A stretch of 64,000 nt of DNA from Kalmusia sp. IMI 367209 (lineage: Eukaryota > Ascomycota > Dothideomycetes > Pleosporales > Didymosphaeriaceae): positions 992,001-1,056,000 of the forward strand of contig JAPEUQ010000003.1 in NCBI GenBank assembly GCA_027946365.1. The letters are read 5' to 3'. A model generated the notes under the pieces. That model was not told the DNA's origin. It saw only the letters and a program-made list of their open reading frames with translations, and made no database searches. The translations under genes were made by a program, and so were the position numbers. Below are positions 25,591-36,931 of the stretch, in pieces; position 1 is the stretch's first letter; each line of letters opens with the position of its first letter.

Positions 25591-27613
25591 ATGGCGAAGC
25601 GGAAGGTATGCAATATGTACTCATATTGCGAACCGACTGACGAGATCTTAAAGGAGCCGCTGGGTCCTTCTCGCGCAGAAGCGACTTTGAAACGGACACG
25701 TACGGCGGAGACGCCGACGGTATTACCCACTGGTGACGACTGGAAGTTCCGTCTCAAAGTACTGTCTTCGTCCGCTGACCTAGACGAAGGCGTCCTGAGA
25801 GACGCTGTGCAAGGACTAATTAAGATCTGCTTCCCTGACGGCGTTCTGGACGAGCTGGGTGTAGACATCGTCGAAGCGCACATGCAAGAGCAAAGAGCTA
25901 CCCAAGACAATATCGACAGAATGCGAAGCATGTTCCACGACTCTATGATTGATCACGTCGCGCAAATGCTGGCAAGATATCTTAATACTCCCGAAAGACG
26001 GAACATCGCCATAAATGCAGTCGTTCATGCTGCTCAACGGCTACACGGAGAACACACAAGCCAAGAAACCAAAGCTGGCGACGAAGACAACACCCGCGAA
26101 GATGGTCCATTGACTGTCCCGGCGAAAAAGAAAACTAAGGATAAGCACATACGATCAATAACCGGGACGGACCTGGAGCAGCAAGGTGGCATCGTCGATA
26201 AAATTGCAGACGACTTGAAGAACTCTGTCAAAAATGACAACAGAGTGTCAAGATCCTGGCGTTGGAATATCGATGCGAGAGAAATCGATCCGCTGGCCAT
26301 CTCGGATATCTTCAAACGCACTGCAGATCTATTTGCTTACCATGCGCTCCCGATCGTGAGGCCCGAGATCGGGTCGCCTGCATTGAAGAAACCGATTAGA
26401 GCCAAGATACAGTCCTTGATAGACAGTCTATCGAGTGATCAATACCAGGGGTGGATCATGGCACTGAAGAAGCTAAAATCTGGGGACATGACGATGCTTG
26501 AGCGAGTCTCATCTATGGAACCCTCAGCAGCAGGAGACATTGCGCGCGCGACTCCAGCACCGTCCACCGTCCAACAATCACCTGAAAGACGTTCAAGCGT
26601 ATTTGATGGGGCATTTCCCATTGGCGCCGAAACGATTAGGATAGAATTGGTGCCCCGGGCTAGCGCCCCGATCGATATCAAACGAGAGACTGCAGCTGAC
26701 AGTGGCGAAACAGCACGCGAGACTCATAGTGGGCCGCGTGAGCAATCATATGCAGGCTATCTCAACCACAATGCCTCCAAGATCCACTCTCATCCGGTAA
26801 AAGATCGAGTCGTATTGATAATGCATTCACATGATGTGCTGACGACATACAGACGTCGCAATCGTCCTCCCAAACACCGTTGTTAGACCTTCTTTGGGGA
26901 CCTCAGAAGTTCAATCGTACGGAACGTCATCTTGTGGTTAAGAAAATCATGAATAATCTTCATAGCCGCATCTCAGCAACAGTAAGTGCAAGCTTCATTT
27001 TAAGGTGTGCATGGTGCTGACTCATCTAGCCATTGCAATTCCATGGTCAGATATTTGCTAGGTCAAAGAGCTTACTGAGAAAGGACTTATATGCTAGCAT
27101 GCCTCAAAAGGACCAAGCATGGTCTCAGAGTCGGGTCATGATTAGGATGGAAGGATTGCTCATCCCTTGGGCGATTACCAATCCCTCCTCTTTCCCTGAG
27201 CTACTTTCCCATTCAATATTCTTTATACATTTCATGGAGCATAGCACACCAGTGACTGATCTTGTATATGGTCCAGATAAAGCTTTGCCGCAGGTGTTTT
27301 CGAAAGAAACAAAGGTGTATATTGAACACAACTTGGAACGACGAGGAATGCGCATGGTAGGTTAATAGACCAATTATTCCAACGCGACCTCATCTAACTA
27401 AGTCAGAGCCCTTGTTGTGGACATATATCCCAGACTCAAGTAGAACGATTGTGCACAATCTTAAGCGCAAATTACAGCAACATTACCAAAAAACGCGGTC
27501 TCCTTGAGAAGCTTCTGCGCGAGCTAGCCTTTGCACACAAACACAAGTTCCCTGAGCTGCGATCATCATCTTTGGTCAAGGGCTGGGAAAGTATGACAGG
27601 GCTTGAATGGTAA
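25591..27613 (+). CDS. Unknown four-exon protein
   Basis: Exons 25591-26796, 26853-26981, 27030-27356 and 27407-27613 join in phase to 622 residues ending MTGLEW. Each junction has a GT donor and AG acceptor, and the alternative of stopping in intron 1 gives a poor basic tail, so the spliced form is preferred. I recognise no family. The protein is soluble and mixed charged, with a Lys-rich patch (AKKKTKDKH) that may be a nuclear signal. The middle (near residues 215-310) looks like a compact helical domain. The third exon is rich in aromatic and hydrophobic residues and may form a second folded domain. Function unknown. The consistent splice phases argue that it is a real gene. Confidence 0.65.
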
Positions 27614-28442
27614 ACCTAGGCAAGATACACAACCTGCGCCTACAGTCACTACCTGCATGAATTGCGCTATTGTCATGATGACTGGATAATGTTCTTCTTC
27701 CGAAGAGATTTCGGCTTGCTGCATACGAAGTCCGTAGGTACCGTTCTATGCTGGTACTTGTAATATAATATAATGGTTATCAGCTCATTTTCCCCCTAGT
27801 GGATTCTTGAATATTACCAGTTACAGTTTACAGTCATTGAATGACCGCATCTCATTTGCACCAAGACGCGTATGAGCTCGGCAACACCACCAGACGCAGT
27901 CCGCCATCCGCCAATCCCCAGAGCCCTTGTACAGGCTTATCTCATAATTTGACACTAGTTCCACCCAGGGCGCAGACACCAGTTTCACCCGGGGTAATGG
28001 TCTAATCTCGACAAGCCTCCGCGCAGCACGAGCTTCCCCCTACTACCTCCATCGCTCATAGAGACATGAAGCAATGGCCAAAGGGAAGCACCCAGTATTC
28101 CCTACATTGCCTACTATCGCAAGCCTATCTAAAATAAAGATGATGCACCTTCAGTCACCACCTTTAACATGCCTTTCAAGTCAAGTTGGAGCAGTACTCA
28201 TATACAGCGATATAGGGACGATGAGGCTGAAGAGAGTCTAATGATAGGTTTTGTTTCAAGTGTTTTTGATTCGAAATCGAAACTGTGCTTCGTTGAACGA
28301 CCATACTTTCATGCTATGCCACGCTATGCAATCGATGCAGATAAAGAACCTAGGTCCGACAACCTTTGCCCAAAAAACGCCATGCTATGCCAAAACAAGC
28401 ACATCCAACCGCTCAAATGCAGACAAAATCCGTACAACATAC
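27614..28442. other. Intergenic interval, convergent, no gene seen
   Basis: About 830 bp between the 3-prime ends of two convergent genes. Only short frames are present, without recognisable content. Confidence 0.55.
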
Positions 28443-30426
28443 CTAAAACGCTTCATCGCCCCCCAGAATACCTTTCAGAAGATTACTGCCAGGGCCCGTA
28501 AGAGCTTCGGCCAACTCTTTTGCACCAACAGAGCTTGCCACTCGACGATCCTCCACAGACACTCCACCAAACCCTCCATTTCTGCCTTTTCTGCTCGGAG
28601 TTCCAACGGCAACAAGTGATCCAGCCTTTCCCTCTGCCGCAGAGACAAGAGACAGTGTCTCAAGACTACCCACGATATCGCGGAACTCAGTGCTCGTGAG
28701 CGGATGCAACTTGGTATCCTCACGCCTACACAAAGCAGTGTAGGCTTCGAAAAGTTCTTTGATGGTAGGCGCTATGCTCTGAGCCTTGGAAGGAGTAGCG
28801 AAGACATTGTCCGCGGTCGAAGCGCGTTTCTTCTTCTCTATAGCTGAGAGCGAACACAGGACCGCCTTTTGTTGGAGGTTGAGATTCAACAAGCGTTGTG
28901 TTGTGCCGTTGCTGAATACTGTGGCGGTGATGCGAGCTACGTGAGCAATCGTGGCTCGCGGAGCGGTCATCACGGTGAGTTGAGCCAATGATGCGGCTAA
29001 CGCGCTCTTTGCTTTGCTCTTCGAAGGTGATCGGACAGCGGGAGAGGAAAGGTTCATGTTGTCCACTAACGGGGTCTTGGATGGCGAAGGTGTCGGAGCT
29101 GGGGTGACTTCATCAACCTTCCTTGCGTGCTGGTCGCGCGTGTCTGCCTCGATCAAATCAATAGCCCGTCGACAGATGTCAAGAGCCTTGCGTAGATCGC
29201 CTGATTGTTTCGCAACCTTGTTTGAGAGGAACATGATCGCTGTGGGGTGGACGAAAGGGACGTAATCTGTATCATCGGAGACAAGTGACTTGAGCTTCGA
29301 TGTGATGACGGAAGAGATCTGTGCGGCTGTGTACGGGAGGAACGGTAGTAAATGAGGCTTCAGACCGCGAGCCTTGAGGCGAGGCAGGAACCGATCTGTG
29401 AAGTCTAGCGCATTCGCAATACCCACGAGGACCAGACTGGAAGACTTTTGAAGCGACCACTCGAAGATGCTGTAAAGTAAGTCGACATCGAGCTCTAGGA
29501 GATGATCCACTTCATCGAGCGTGACCACATATGACGTCTTGCGCTGCATGAAAAGGGTCTTCAAAGCGTCCATTTCCTCGCCTTCTTCGATCTCAGTGAT
29601 GTCCACAAATTCTTCCAGCAGCGTTCGGTATAAGTCGACCGGATTCTTGACGCTCATGCAATTGATGTATCCCGTTTTGATAGGGGCGTCTGATGTGATT
29701 CCACGGCAGACATCGTTGACGAAGGCGCTCTTGCCAGTGCCAGGGGGACCGGAAACATAGATGCACCCTGATTTCTTCGTCTTGGTGCGCGTCGAGATGA
29801 AGTCCTGAAGCTCTTTTCGCTCTTCCTCACGTCCGAAGAGTGCAGCAGGCGCGGAACCCCTGGCGAAGAGTTGACGGGCGTCATTATAGACGGTGGGAGC
29901 AGCGTTGCGAGGAGTGGTGGGCGTGTGTGGAGTTCGCGGCGTCAATGGTCGTCCAGCGACAATGAGGCGATGTCTTGGCGTTACCGCAACCTTGCTGGCA
30001 AGGGCGTCTCGATGCCTCGGGGTTGAGGGAGTTGCAACAGGCTTTTCTGGAGACCTCACTGGCGCTTTCGCTGGGGAATTTACTTTGGTAGAGGACAGCG
30101 GTATGCGCGTCTCGTGTGGACCGTGTTTAGCAGGCGTTGTTGCGGCCCTCCTTCCGCGCTTTCCAGACAGCTCCTCCCCCTTCTCATCGACATCCATGGC
30201 ATCGCCGCGGCCAAGGGTTTTCTTGCTCGGAGTGGTGAACGGATTGTCATTTTCGCCTTCATCTAAGATTACGAATTGTGCCCGGCGTTTTGTTCGAGTT
30301 GCGACAGCAGATTGTGCGTCTGCAGACTGTTAGACGCGCCGAGGGACCGAGCGACGGGAAGTACTTACCGGATTGCTCTGCGCGGGCAGAGCTGCGGGTT
30401 CTCTTGCCGAGGACTGTGGATGGCAT
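28443..30426 (-). CDS. cdc6: Cdc6/Cdc18 replication licensing AAA+ ATPase
   Basis: Exons 30426-30369 and 30319-28443 join to 644 residues. Cdc6 loads the MCM helicase on origin-bound ORC in G1. Walker A is GPPGTGKS (residues 210-217), Walker B LDEVDHL, sensor 1 GIANALDF and sensor 2 GDLRKALDICRRA. A winged-helix region follows, ending in the last 150 residues. The N-terminal tail is disordered and basic, with three full CDK consensus sites (TPAK, SPAK, SPEK) and many S/T-P pairs, matching cell-cycle control of Cdc6 by phosphorylation. It is closer to Cdc6 than Orc1 because there is no BAH domain and the length is short. The tiny first exon is supported by phase and by the MPSTVLGKRTR start. 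An ACGCGT lies about 170 bp upstream. Confidence 0.93.
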
Positions 30427-30596
30427 CTTGGGTAGGAACGATGCACCGTCGGAGCAGTGGGAAGGCGGAGTGGGTGGTGTGGAAGGTGCGCTCGGCGGGA
30501 TGAAGATGGGAGAAGGAGTGGGTCGGCGCGTCGGCTTTTGACGCGCAACCGCGACCCGCGTAAAGTGGTCTTGGCAGCCAGCCACATCGCGCCGCA

Positions 30597-30602
30597 ACGC
30601 GT
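30597..30602. promoter_or_regulatory. MCB-type ACGCGT upstream of cdc6
   Basis: Perfect MluI cell-cycle box hexamer 171 bp upstream of the cdc6 ATG; a nearby GACGCGCAA at about 30539 is similar. MBF sites of this kind drive G1/S transcription in yeasts. The hexamer is common in this GC-rich window, so the functional call is tentative. Confidence 0.3.
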
Positions 30603-31115
30603 GCGCCCCACTTATCGCGTTCTCCATGTCCCATCTATTGCCCGGACGTTTTAGAACCGGGATCTGAAGGCACACAGGAAGCCTAGCATACCACCTGGAA
30701 TAACCGAACGTCGAAACTCACGTGAGTTTAGTTTGCTTGCATCTATACAATGCAGCTCACGACCGGTGGAATCAGTTTGCTTTACAGTCTCGACAAGACT
30801 TTGGCAACACATGATGGCTAGAGACGCCACATTGTGTATGGGCGCTGTCGGCAAACCAACACCTAGGGCTGTTCAGCTAAGCTAAGGTTGCACCACTTGT
30901 TGGCATATTTTGTTATCCACGCAGTACTCTGTTTGCTCGTGGCGCTGCCTGACCTCCCCTTTGGGCTGACTTGGCACAAGAGTGCCCTGACCTAAGTGTT
31001 TGTCTACGCCTATTTATATAAGGACCAGTAGTTATGTGTTCGGATCCTCGTCTCGATCTCGTTGCTCCAGGTTTTTCCATTGAGTGGTCTCGTATTGCAG
31101 GCTTCAAGCGTCGCC

Positions 31116-31789
31116 ATGACACACGTCTGCCCATTTCTTCCAGGGCTACAATGCCAGAGTCCTGGTCATTTTCACGACCCAAGGGGTCAGTTTGGTCTGT
31201 ATGATGAAAGAGATCGCGCACGTTGGAGGCATTGGAGGGAGCCGTGTTGCGAGTGGTGCGATATCTGGGAAGAGTTCGCTCCAATGTTTGCAAGTATCAT
31301 CCTCTACATTCTTTTGCTGTGTTTAACGAATGAAAAGATGAACGTACTCTCCGCGGGTACTATCAATCCAGTCTTATTCAACATTGCCGTTGGCTTCAAT
31401 GCAGTACATTCATATTATATGAACGAAGAAATGGTCTCGCCACTACATCTGGTGGATTATCAACTCTCCTGTCATATCGAGCTGTTGTCACAGATGCTCT
31501 GGTCACTCTTCAAATTCAATCCTATCTTGTTTCCCGAGTTTGGGCTGCTCTCAGAGCAACTCAAAGATATGGTACGTATGTTATGATTTCAGTAGCGTGC
31601 AATATGCGCATTACTCACCAAAAACGTGCCTAATGTATCCTCACCGTACCTCCGCTTTGAGCTGCTGCATCCCGCGCGATCGTTAACTCGAGGTTTCTAG
31701 GCGACTGAGGTGCAACTCGGACCTCGACGAGACCTTTATCATGTCATGCCGAATCCAAAACTTCTCGCTACCAACTTGTTCAATATCTG
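31116..31789 (+). CDS. Possible small gene, structure uncertain
   Basis: An ATG at 31116 opens a frame to about 31586. Joining 31116-31572 to about 31701-31789 through a GT-AG intron with a fair branch site (GTTAAC) gives about 180 residues. A second reading uses an intron at about 31291-31334 and switches to another open frame ending near 31633. The N-terminal part is Cys- and Trp-rich (WRHWREPCCEWCDIWEE). I recognise no family. A TATA-like TATTTATATAAG lies near 31010. Both readings are open, which makes a real but ill-defined gene plausible; it could also be chance. Confidence 0.3.
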
Positions 31790-31986
31790 AATTGGTGAGG
31801 CGTGGTAGACATATTTTAGGAGGAATAACCGCATATACACAATGAATTGTCGCAAATAAGAGAAAGATGTACTCGCAGTCTATAGTGTGTTCTCTATGAT
31901 TGTTGTTACCCCTTTGAAACTCGCTTAGTGCAATTGGAGAAAGCGTGACCGCGTGATGTCAGTGCACCACCCGGCGCGTTCCCCAC

Positions 31987-31992
31987 ACGCGT
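31987..31992. promoter_or_regulatory. MCB-type ACGCGT upstream of msh3
   Basis: Perfect ACGCGT 53 bp upstream of the msh3 ATG, a place where an MBF-type site could act. Tentative, because the word occurs by chance elsewhere in the window. Confidence 0.3.
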
Positions 31993-32044
31993 TTAGCTCC
32001 ACATCTCAACCTGCACCCTTCAATTGCTCAAACTCGTCGCTTCG

Positions 32045-35000
32045 ATGGCGCCAAAAAGCAGTCCTTCATCGTCGTCATTAACGTCATCGCAAAGAACTAA
32101 ACAACAATCAATATCTGCCTTTTTCGCGCCGAAACCTTCCTCTGTCGTCAAGCCTACCGCCGCGGCGAAACCAGAAGCCACTGCGGACCTCACAGCACCG
32201 CCGCCAGATGAACGACCCGTATCCGATGACGAGGATGAGCTTCCTGTATCTCGAGTAGCCTCTAGCCGAAAGAGGACCATAGACGAGACACAAGACGAGG
32301 ACGAGGAGGAGGCAACGGACTCGCCGAAGCGCGTACGGATTGATGAGGCTCGACCGTCCCTTGCGCAAGCCTCTGCTTCTGGACTAAACAAGCCTCGCTC
32401 GCTTGATCGGACTGCAAAATACATATTCTCATCGTCGCCAGTCGTCGTCGACGAGAATGAAGAGATCGATGACGAGGATAGCCCGGCCGCACAGAGGCGA
32501 CGGGCTGAGCTACACAAGAAGTTCGTGAAGAAGCTCGGACGGCCTGACAGCTTTGCGGAGTTGAGACGAAAGAAGAAACTAGACGCTCCAGAAGATGAAG
32601 GAGCCGAGGGCGCTGAAGAGGATGGCGAAGAGGACGAGTCCCCAAAGGCTGCCCCGAAGCCCGCGAAGAAAGGAGCAAAGAAGGGCGGTAAACTCACACC
32701 AATGGAGACGCAATACCTCGAGATCAAAAGGAAACACCTCGATACGATAATCGTTTACGAAGTCGGCTACAAGTTTCAAATATACGGAGAGGACGCACGC
32801 ATCGCATCAAAGGAGCTAGGTGTTGTCTGCATACCTGGAAAGTTTCGCTACGATGAGCACCCTTCAGAGGCGCATTTGAACCGATTCGCTTCCGCGAGCT
32901 TTCCTGTACATCGACTGCAAGTGCATGTCAAAAGGCTAGTGCAAGCCAACCACAAGGTTGGCGTTGTCCGGCAGCTCGAGACAGCTGCCTTGAAAGCCGC
33001 GGGCGATAATAGGAATGCCCCTTTTGTCAGGAAATTGACGAACCTCTACACCAAAGGAACATACGTCGACGACGTGGAAGGGTTGGATTCAGGTGCAGCT
33101 TCTGGTGCACAGTCGACCGGATATTTGCTATGCATAACCGAGACCAATGCGAAGGGCTGGGGCACTGATGAAAAGGTGCACGTTGGCCTGGTTGCTGTAC
33201 AGCCTGCAACTGGCGACATAATCTACGATGACTTCGAAGACGGCTTTATGAGAAGTGAGATCGAAACACGTCTTCTACACATCGCCCCAGCAGAGTTCTT
33301 GGTCGTTGGAGATTTATCCAAGGCCACCAATAAGCTTATCAAGCATCTTTCAGCAAGCAAGACCAACGTTTTCGGGGATAAAGCTCGTGTCGAAAGGGTC
33401 GATAAGCCTAAGACGATGGCTGCTCAATCTTACAGTCACATATCCAATTTCTATGCTGACAAGATGAAGTCGAGCCAAGAAGGAGCTGATCAACAGAGCG
33501 CCATTCTCGACAAGGTCCATCAGCTATCAGAGCACGTTACCATATGCCTCTCAGCTATGATTACTTATTTGACCGACTACGGCTTGGAGCACGTTTTCGA
33601 TTTGACGAAATATTTCCAACCCTTCAGCGCCCGGTCGTACATGCTCTTGAATGGCAACACGCTGACTAGTTTGGAGATCTATCAAAACCAAACGGACAAT
33701 ACAAGCAAAGGTAGCCTCTTTTGGACGATGGATCGCACAAAGACGCGATTCGGGCAGCGGCTGCTCCGAAAGTGGATCGGCCGTCCTCTCATCGACAAAG
33801 CGAGACTAGAAGAACGAATAGCCGCCGTAGAAGAACTTAAGGAGGGTGAGCACACCAGGTCTGTCGATAAGCTCAAGTATGTGCTTGGAAAAATAAGGAC
33901 AGACCTTGAGAAAGTCTTGCTTCGGATATACTACAAGAAGTGTTCGCGGCCGGAGGTACTTGTCGCTCTCCAGTTACTTCAGGATATCTCAGGCGAGTAC
34001 CTCAACGTCAAATCCATTAGCGATGCTGGATTCAAATCGTCAGTACTTGCAGAAGCTATATCCAGTGTTCCGCGAATTTATTCGGATGTGAACAGCCTCC
34101 TGGAAAAGGTCAATGCTCAAGCTGCAAAAGATGACGACAAATATGCATTCTTTCGAGAAGAGCATGAAGCAGAGGATATCAATGATTTCAAGCTCAGCAT
34201 TGCATCCGTTGAGGATGATCTTAATGCCCATAGGAAAGAAGCCGCTGCTAAAATTGGGACTGGCCAGGTCAATTATGTCACCGTAAGTGGCATCGAGTAT
34301 CTAATCGAAGTCAAGCGGAAGACACCTCAAGAGAAACGAGTTCCAGCTTCATGGCAGCAGATATCCTCGACCAAGGCAGTGATGCGGTTCCACACACCAG
34401 AGGTCAAGCGCATGTTGCAACAGCGTGACCAGTATAAGGAGTCTTTGGCAGCTGCATGCGACACGGCATTCAAGCGCTTTCTTGACGACATTTCTGCAAA
34501 ATATCAGGATTTGCGGGACTGCATCCAGGCGCTTGCGACCCTCGATGCGCTTCTTTCTCTTGCAACCCTTGCGTCACAACCAGGTTACGTGAAACCTACG
34601 TTCACTGATGATATCGAGCTCTCTATTTCCGGTGGTCGGCATCCCATGGTCGAGCAGCTTTTGCTCGACACCTACGTTCCGAATGATCTCCAATTATCAC
34701 ACGAGTCTACACGCGGTCTGCTTGTCACAGGCCCCAACATGGGCGGGAAGTCATCTTACGTTCGGTCAGCTGCCCTCATTGCCATCATGGGCCAGATCGG
34801 CTCGTATGTACCTGCAACAGAGGCGCGCTTAGGTATGCTTGACGCTGTGTTCACGCGCATGGGTGCCTTCGACAATATGATGAAGGGAGAAAGCACATTC
34901 ATGGTCGAACTCAATGAGACATCCGATATTCTCAAATCCGCAACTCCCCGCTCTCTTATCATCTTAGACGAGCTCGGTCGTGGTACTTCGACGTTTGATG

Positions 35001-35458
35001 GCGTTGCCATCGCAGAAGCTGTTCTCGACTATGTCATCCGCGACCTAAAGTCTCTCACCCTGTTCATAACGCACTATCAGCACCTTGCGAAGCTACAGGA
35101 TCGCTTTGAAAATAGAGAGCTCAAGAATGTGCATATGCGGTTCGAGGAGAGGGATAGTGGCAAGGAAGTGGTGTTTCTCTATGAAGCAGCGGAGGGCACG
35201 AGTCATCGATCATATGGGCTTAATGTAGCCAGGTTAGCAAAGGTGCCGGAGAAGATAACTGAGGTTGCGGAAGGAAAGAGTAGGGAGCTGGAGGATCTGA
35301 TGGCCGCTTGTAAGATCGGAAATATGTGAGTACTTGTTTGGTGTTTGAATTGATCTGATGCTAATGAAGTTTCTAGGTCTCGCATGATCAAGGGCCTGTT
35401 GACCGAGGGCGATGATGCGACACTAGAGAGACTTGTTGAGGGTATTGAACAGCTGTAA
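32045..35458 (+). CDS. msh3: DNA mismatch repair protein Msh3
   Basis: Exons 32045-35325 and 35377-35458 join to 1120 residues. With Msh2 it forms MutS-beta, which recognises insertion-deletion loops. A PIP box (Q20-x-x-I-x-x-F-F27) at the N-terminus should bind PCNA. An acidic and basic disordered segment is followed near residue 218 by the MutS I domain ([21 protein letters not shown]), whose [11 protein letters not shown] and [13 protein letters not shown] blocks are typical of Msh3 rather than Msh6. The ATPase shows Walker [11 protein letters not shown] (near residue 896), Walker [15 protein letters not shown] and FITHYQHL. The second exon encodes only the last 27 residues. The start is the first ATG in frame; MAPKS fits fungal homologues. 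Confidence 0.96.
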
Positions 35459-35878
35459 GAATAGGGGTCGAGGCAGGGCATCATGTGTTAGGTATTTCGG
35501 AAGTCCGGCTGTCCGGTATATCAGTCACTTTTTTGGTGCAGTTGTTGAACTTCGAATTGCATCAACGCTACAGTCCTCAGGGGCAACACCAGTGGTAGTG
35601 TAGCTATGCACGCATCAGAGTAAGCATCATCTGTTTTATACAGTCATTGGTATGATTGCAGGCTGATACAATTCTGCATCTGATATTGGTATCACTCGTA
35701 TAATGTGTCGCAAGTAGTGGTATTTTTTGAATATACTATTGGCCAAACTACAGATCTTCGGAACGTAAGAGTTCGAGCAAACCTTCTTACAAAGTACACC
35801 ATCAACAGCACCATCTCGCCCTGACACAATCTCACACCCTACCCTTCCATCCCTCTCCCACCTAAACAACACCCAACT
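35459..35878. other. Convergent 3-prime flanks, no gene seen
   Basis: About 420 bp between the ends of msh3 and the MOSC gene. Only AT-rich 3-prime flanking sequence is visible. Confidence 0.6.
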
Positions 35879-36382
35879 CTACCCTTCCTCCGGCTCCACG
35901 ACACGAATCCCATCCCCACCTCTTGACAACACCCCCTTAACCACAACCCCCATAACACCCACTCCCTTTCTCCCTCTAACGAGCACCTCGCCCAACCCCT
36001 TCCGAAACCTCTCAACCCCATTACCCGGCCACCTCGTTCCGGTAACCTTCACAACCGGCACATCGTTCCCGCTCCCAAAATAAAGATAGCTGCCCGAAGA
36101 GAGGCGGAGGAGATCGATGCCATAGGTAGTGATGTTTTCGCCGAGCTGACCCGGTGAAACGGGGATGCGGTGAGTGGTAGATAGTTCAGTCAGGAGCTCG
36201 TGGGGGATGAGGTGGACTTGACGGAGATTAGTTGAAGAAGAGACTGATTGGTGTTTCGGGGTAGCGCCCGAGTGGACGTCGTTCTGGACGCCGTGGTTGG
36301 GGACGAGAGTTATGCCATCGGGGATGTAGGTCTTTGAGAAGGTGTGTGCCGTGGAGAGGTGTGTGGAGTGGACGGCTGCCAT
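35879..36382 (-). CDS. Small MOSC-domain protein lacking the usual cysteine
   Basis: Single exon, 167 residues. The MOSC signature is clear: PGQLGENITTYGIDLLRL, then LYFGSGNDVPVVKVTGTR, and a C-terminal GVMGVVVKGVLSRGGDGIRVVEPE. MOSC domains occur in molybdenum cofactor sulfurase and in small YiiM-like proteins, where they handle sulfur or molybdopterin-linked chemistry. In most relatives the strand after TG-x-R carries N-P-C; here it reads TGTRWPGNGVERF, so the conserved cysteine seems to be missing. The N-terminal 55 residues are poorly conserved in type and may be variable. No molybdoenzyme gene is nearby. The domain call is firm; activity is uncertain. Confidence 0.82.
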   Translation of the reverse strand: MAAVHSTHLSTAHTFSKTYIPDGITLVPNHGVQNDVHSGATPKHQSVSSSTNLRQVHLIPHELLTELSTTHRIPVSPGQLGENITTYGIDLLRLSSGSYLYFGSGNDVPVVKVTGTRWPGNGVERFRKGLGEVLVRGRKGVGVMGVVVKGVLSRGGDGIRVVEPEEG

Positions 36383-36931
36383 CTGGACTGTCGAGTGTGT
36401 ATGTTAGGGGCGGGCTACGACTGGCGAGAAGAATGGATGGTTAGGTGGATCTTATGCTTGGGAAGCGTGGCATGGTGGTGATTTGTATCCGTGAATGTGC
36501 GTTCGGTGCTGTACGATGTTGCTAGCATTTGTGAGGGAGCATGGTTGCGATTGGTGAAGCAGGGTTGTTAAGTGCGGGGACGTGATGTCGCGCATTATAT
36601 TCGTATAAGGCTGGACACATGGCAGCGAATCGATGGTTGACAAGGATCTATGGTATGCGAGCCCTTCTGGGGGGTGGAAAGCCCCGCCAGAGGCATGTGA
36701 AAAGTTATTATGACCATTCCACCGTAAAATCTAAGAAATGTTTCAAATTTCAAATTGTGCTCGAGGGTATACCACCGAGACTGACGGAAAAAGTCTACTC
36801 TCTTCCTCGTATATTAGTTCTATTACACTATCTCGTACGATGCTGCTACCGCTCGGACAGTCGACCAGCTATCGGCCATCATTTTATATCACGGCAGTCA
36901 TGTTTGGACCACTCTACAAGATGAGACCTAC
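36383..36931. other. Intergenic interval, no gene seen
   Basis: About 550 bp: promoter of the MOSC gene and 3-prime flank of the methyltransferase gene. No feature recognised. Confidence 0.55.

Noticed and set aside
32020..32727. 235-codon Ser-rich frame antisense to msh3
   Set aside because: Mirror of the acidic, low-complexity N-terminal part of Msh3; the msh3 frame is the coding one.
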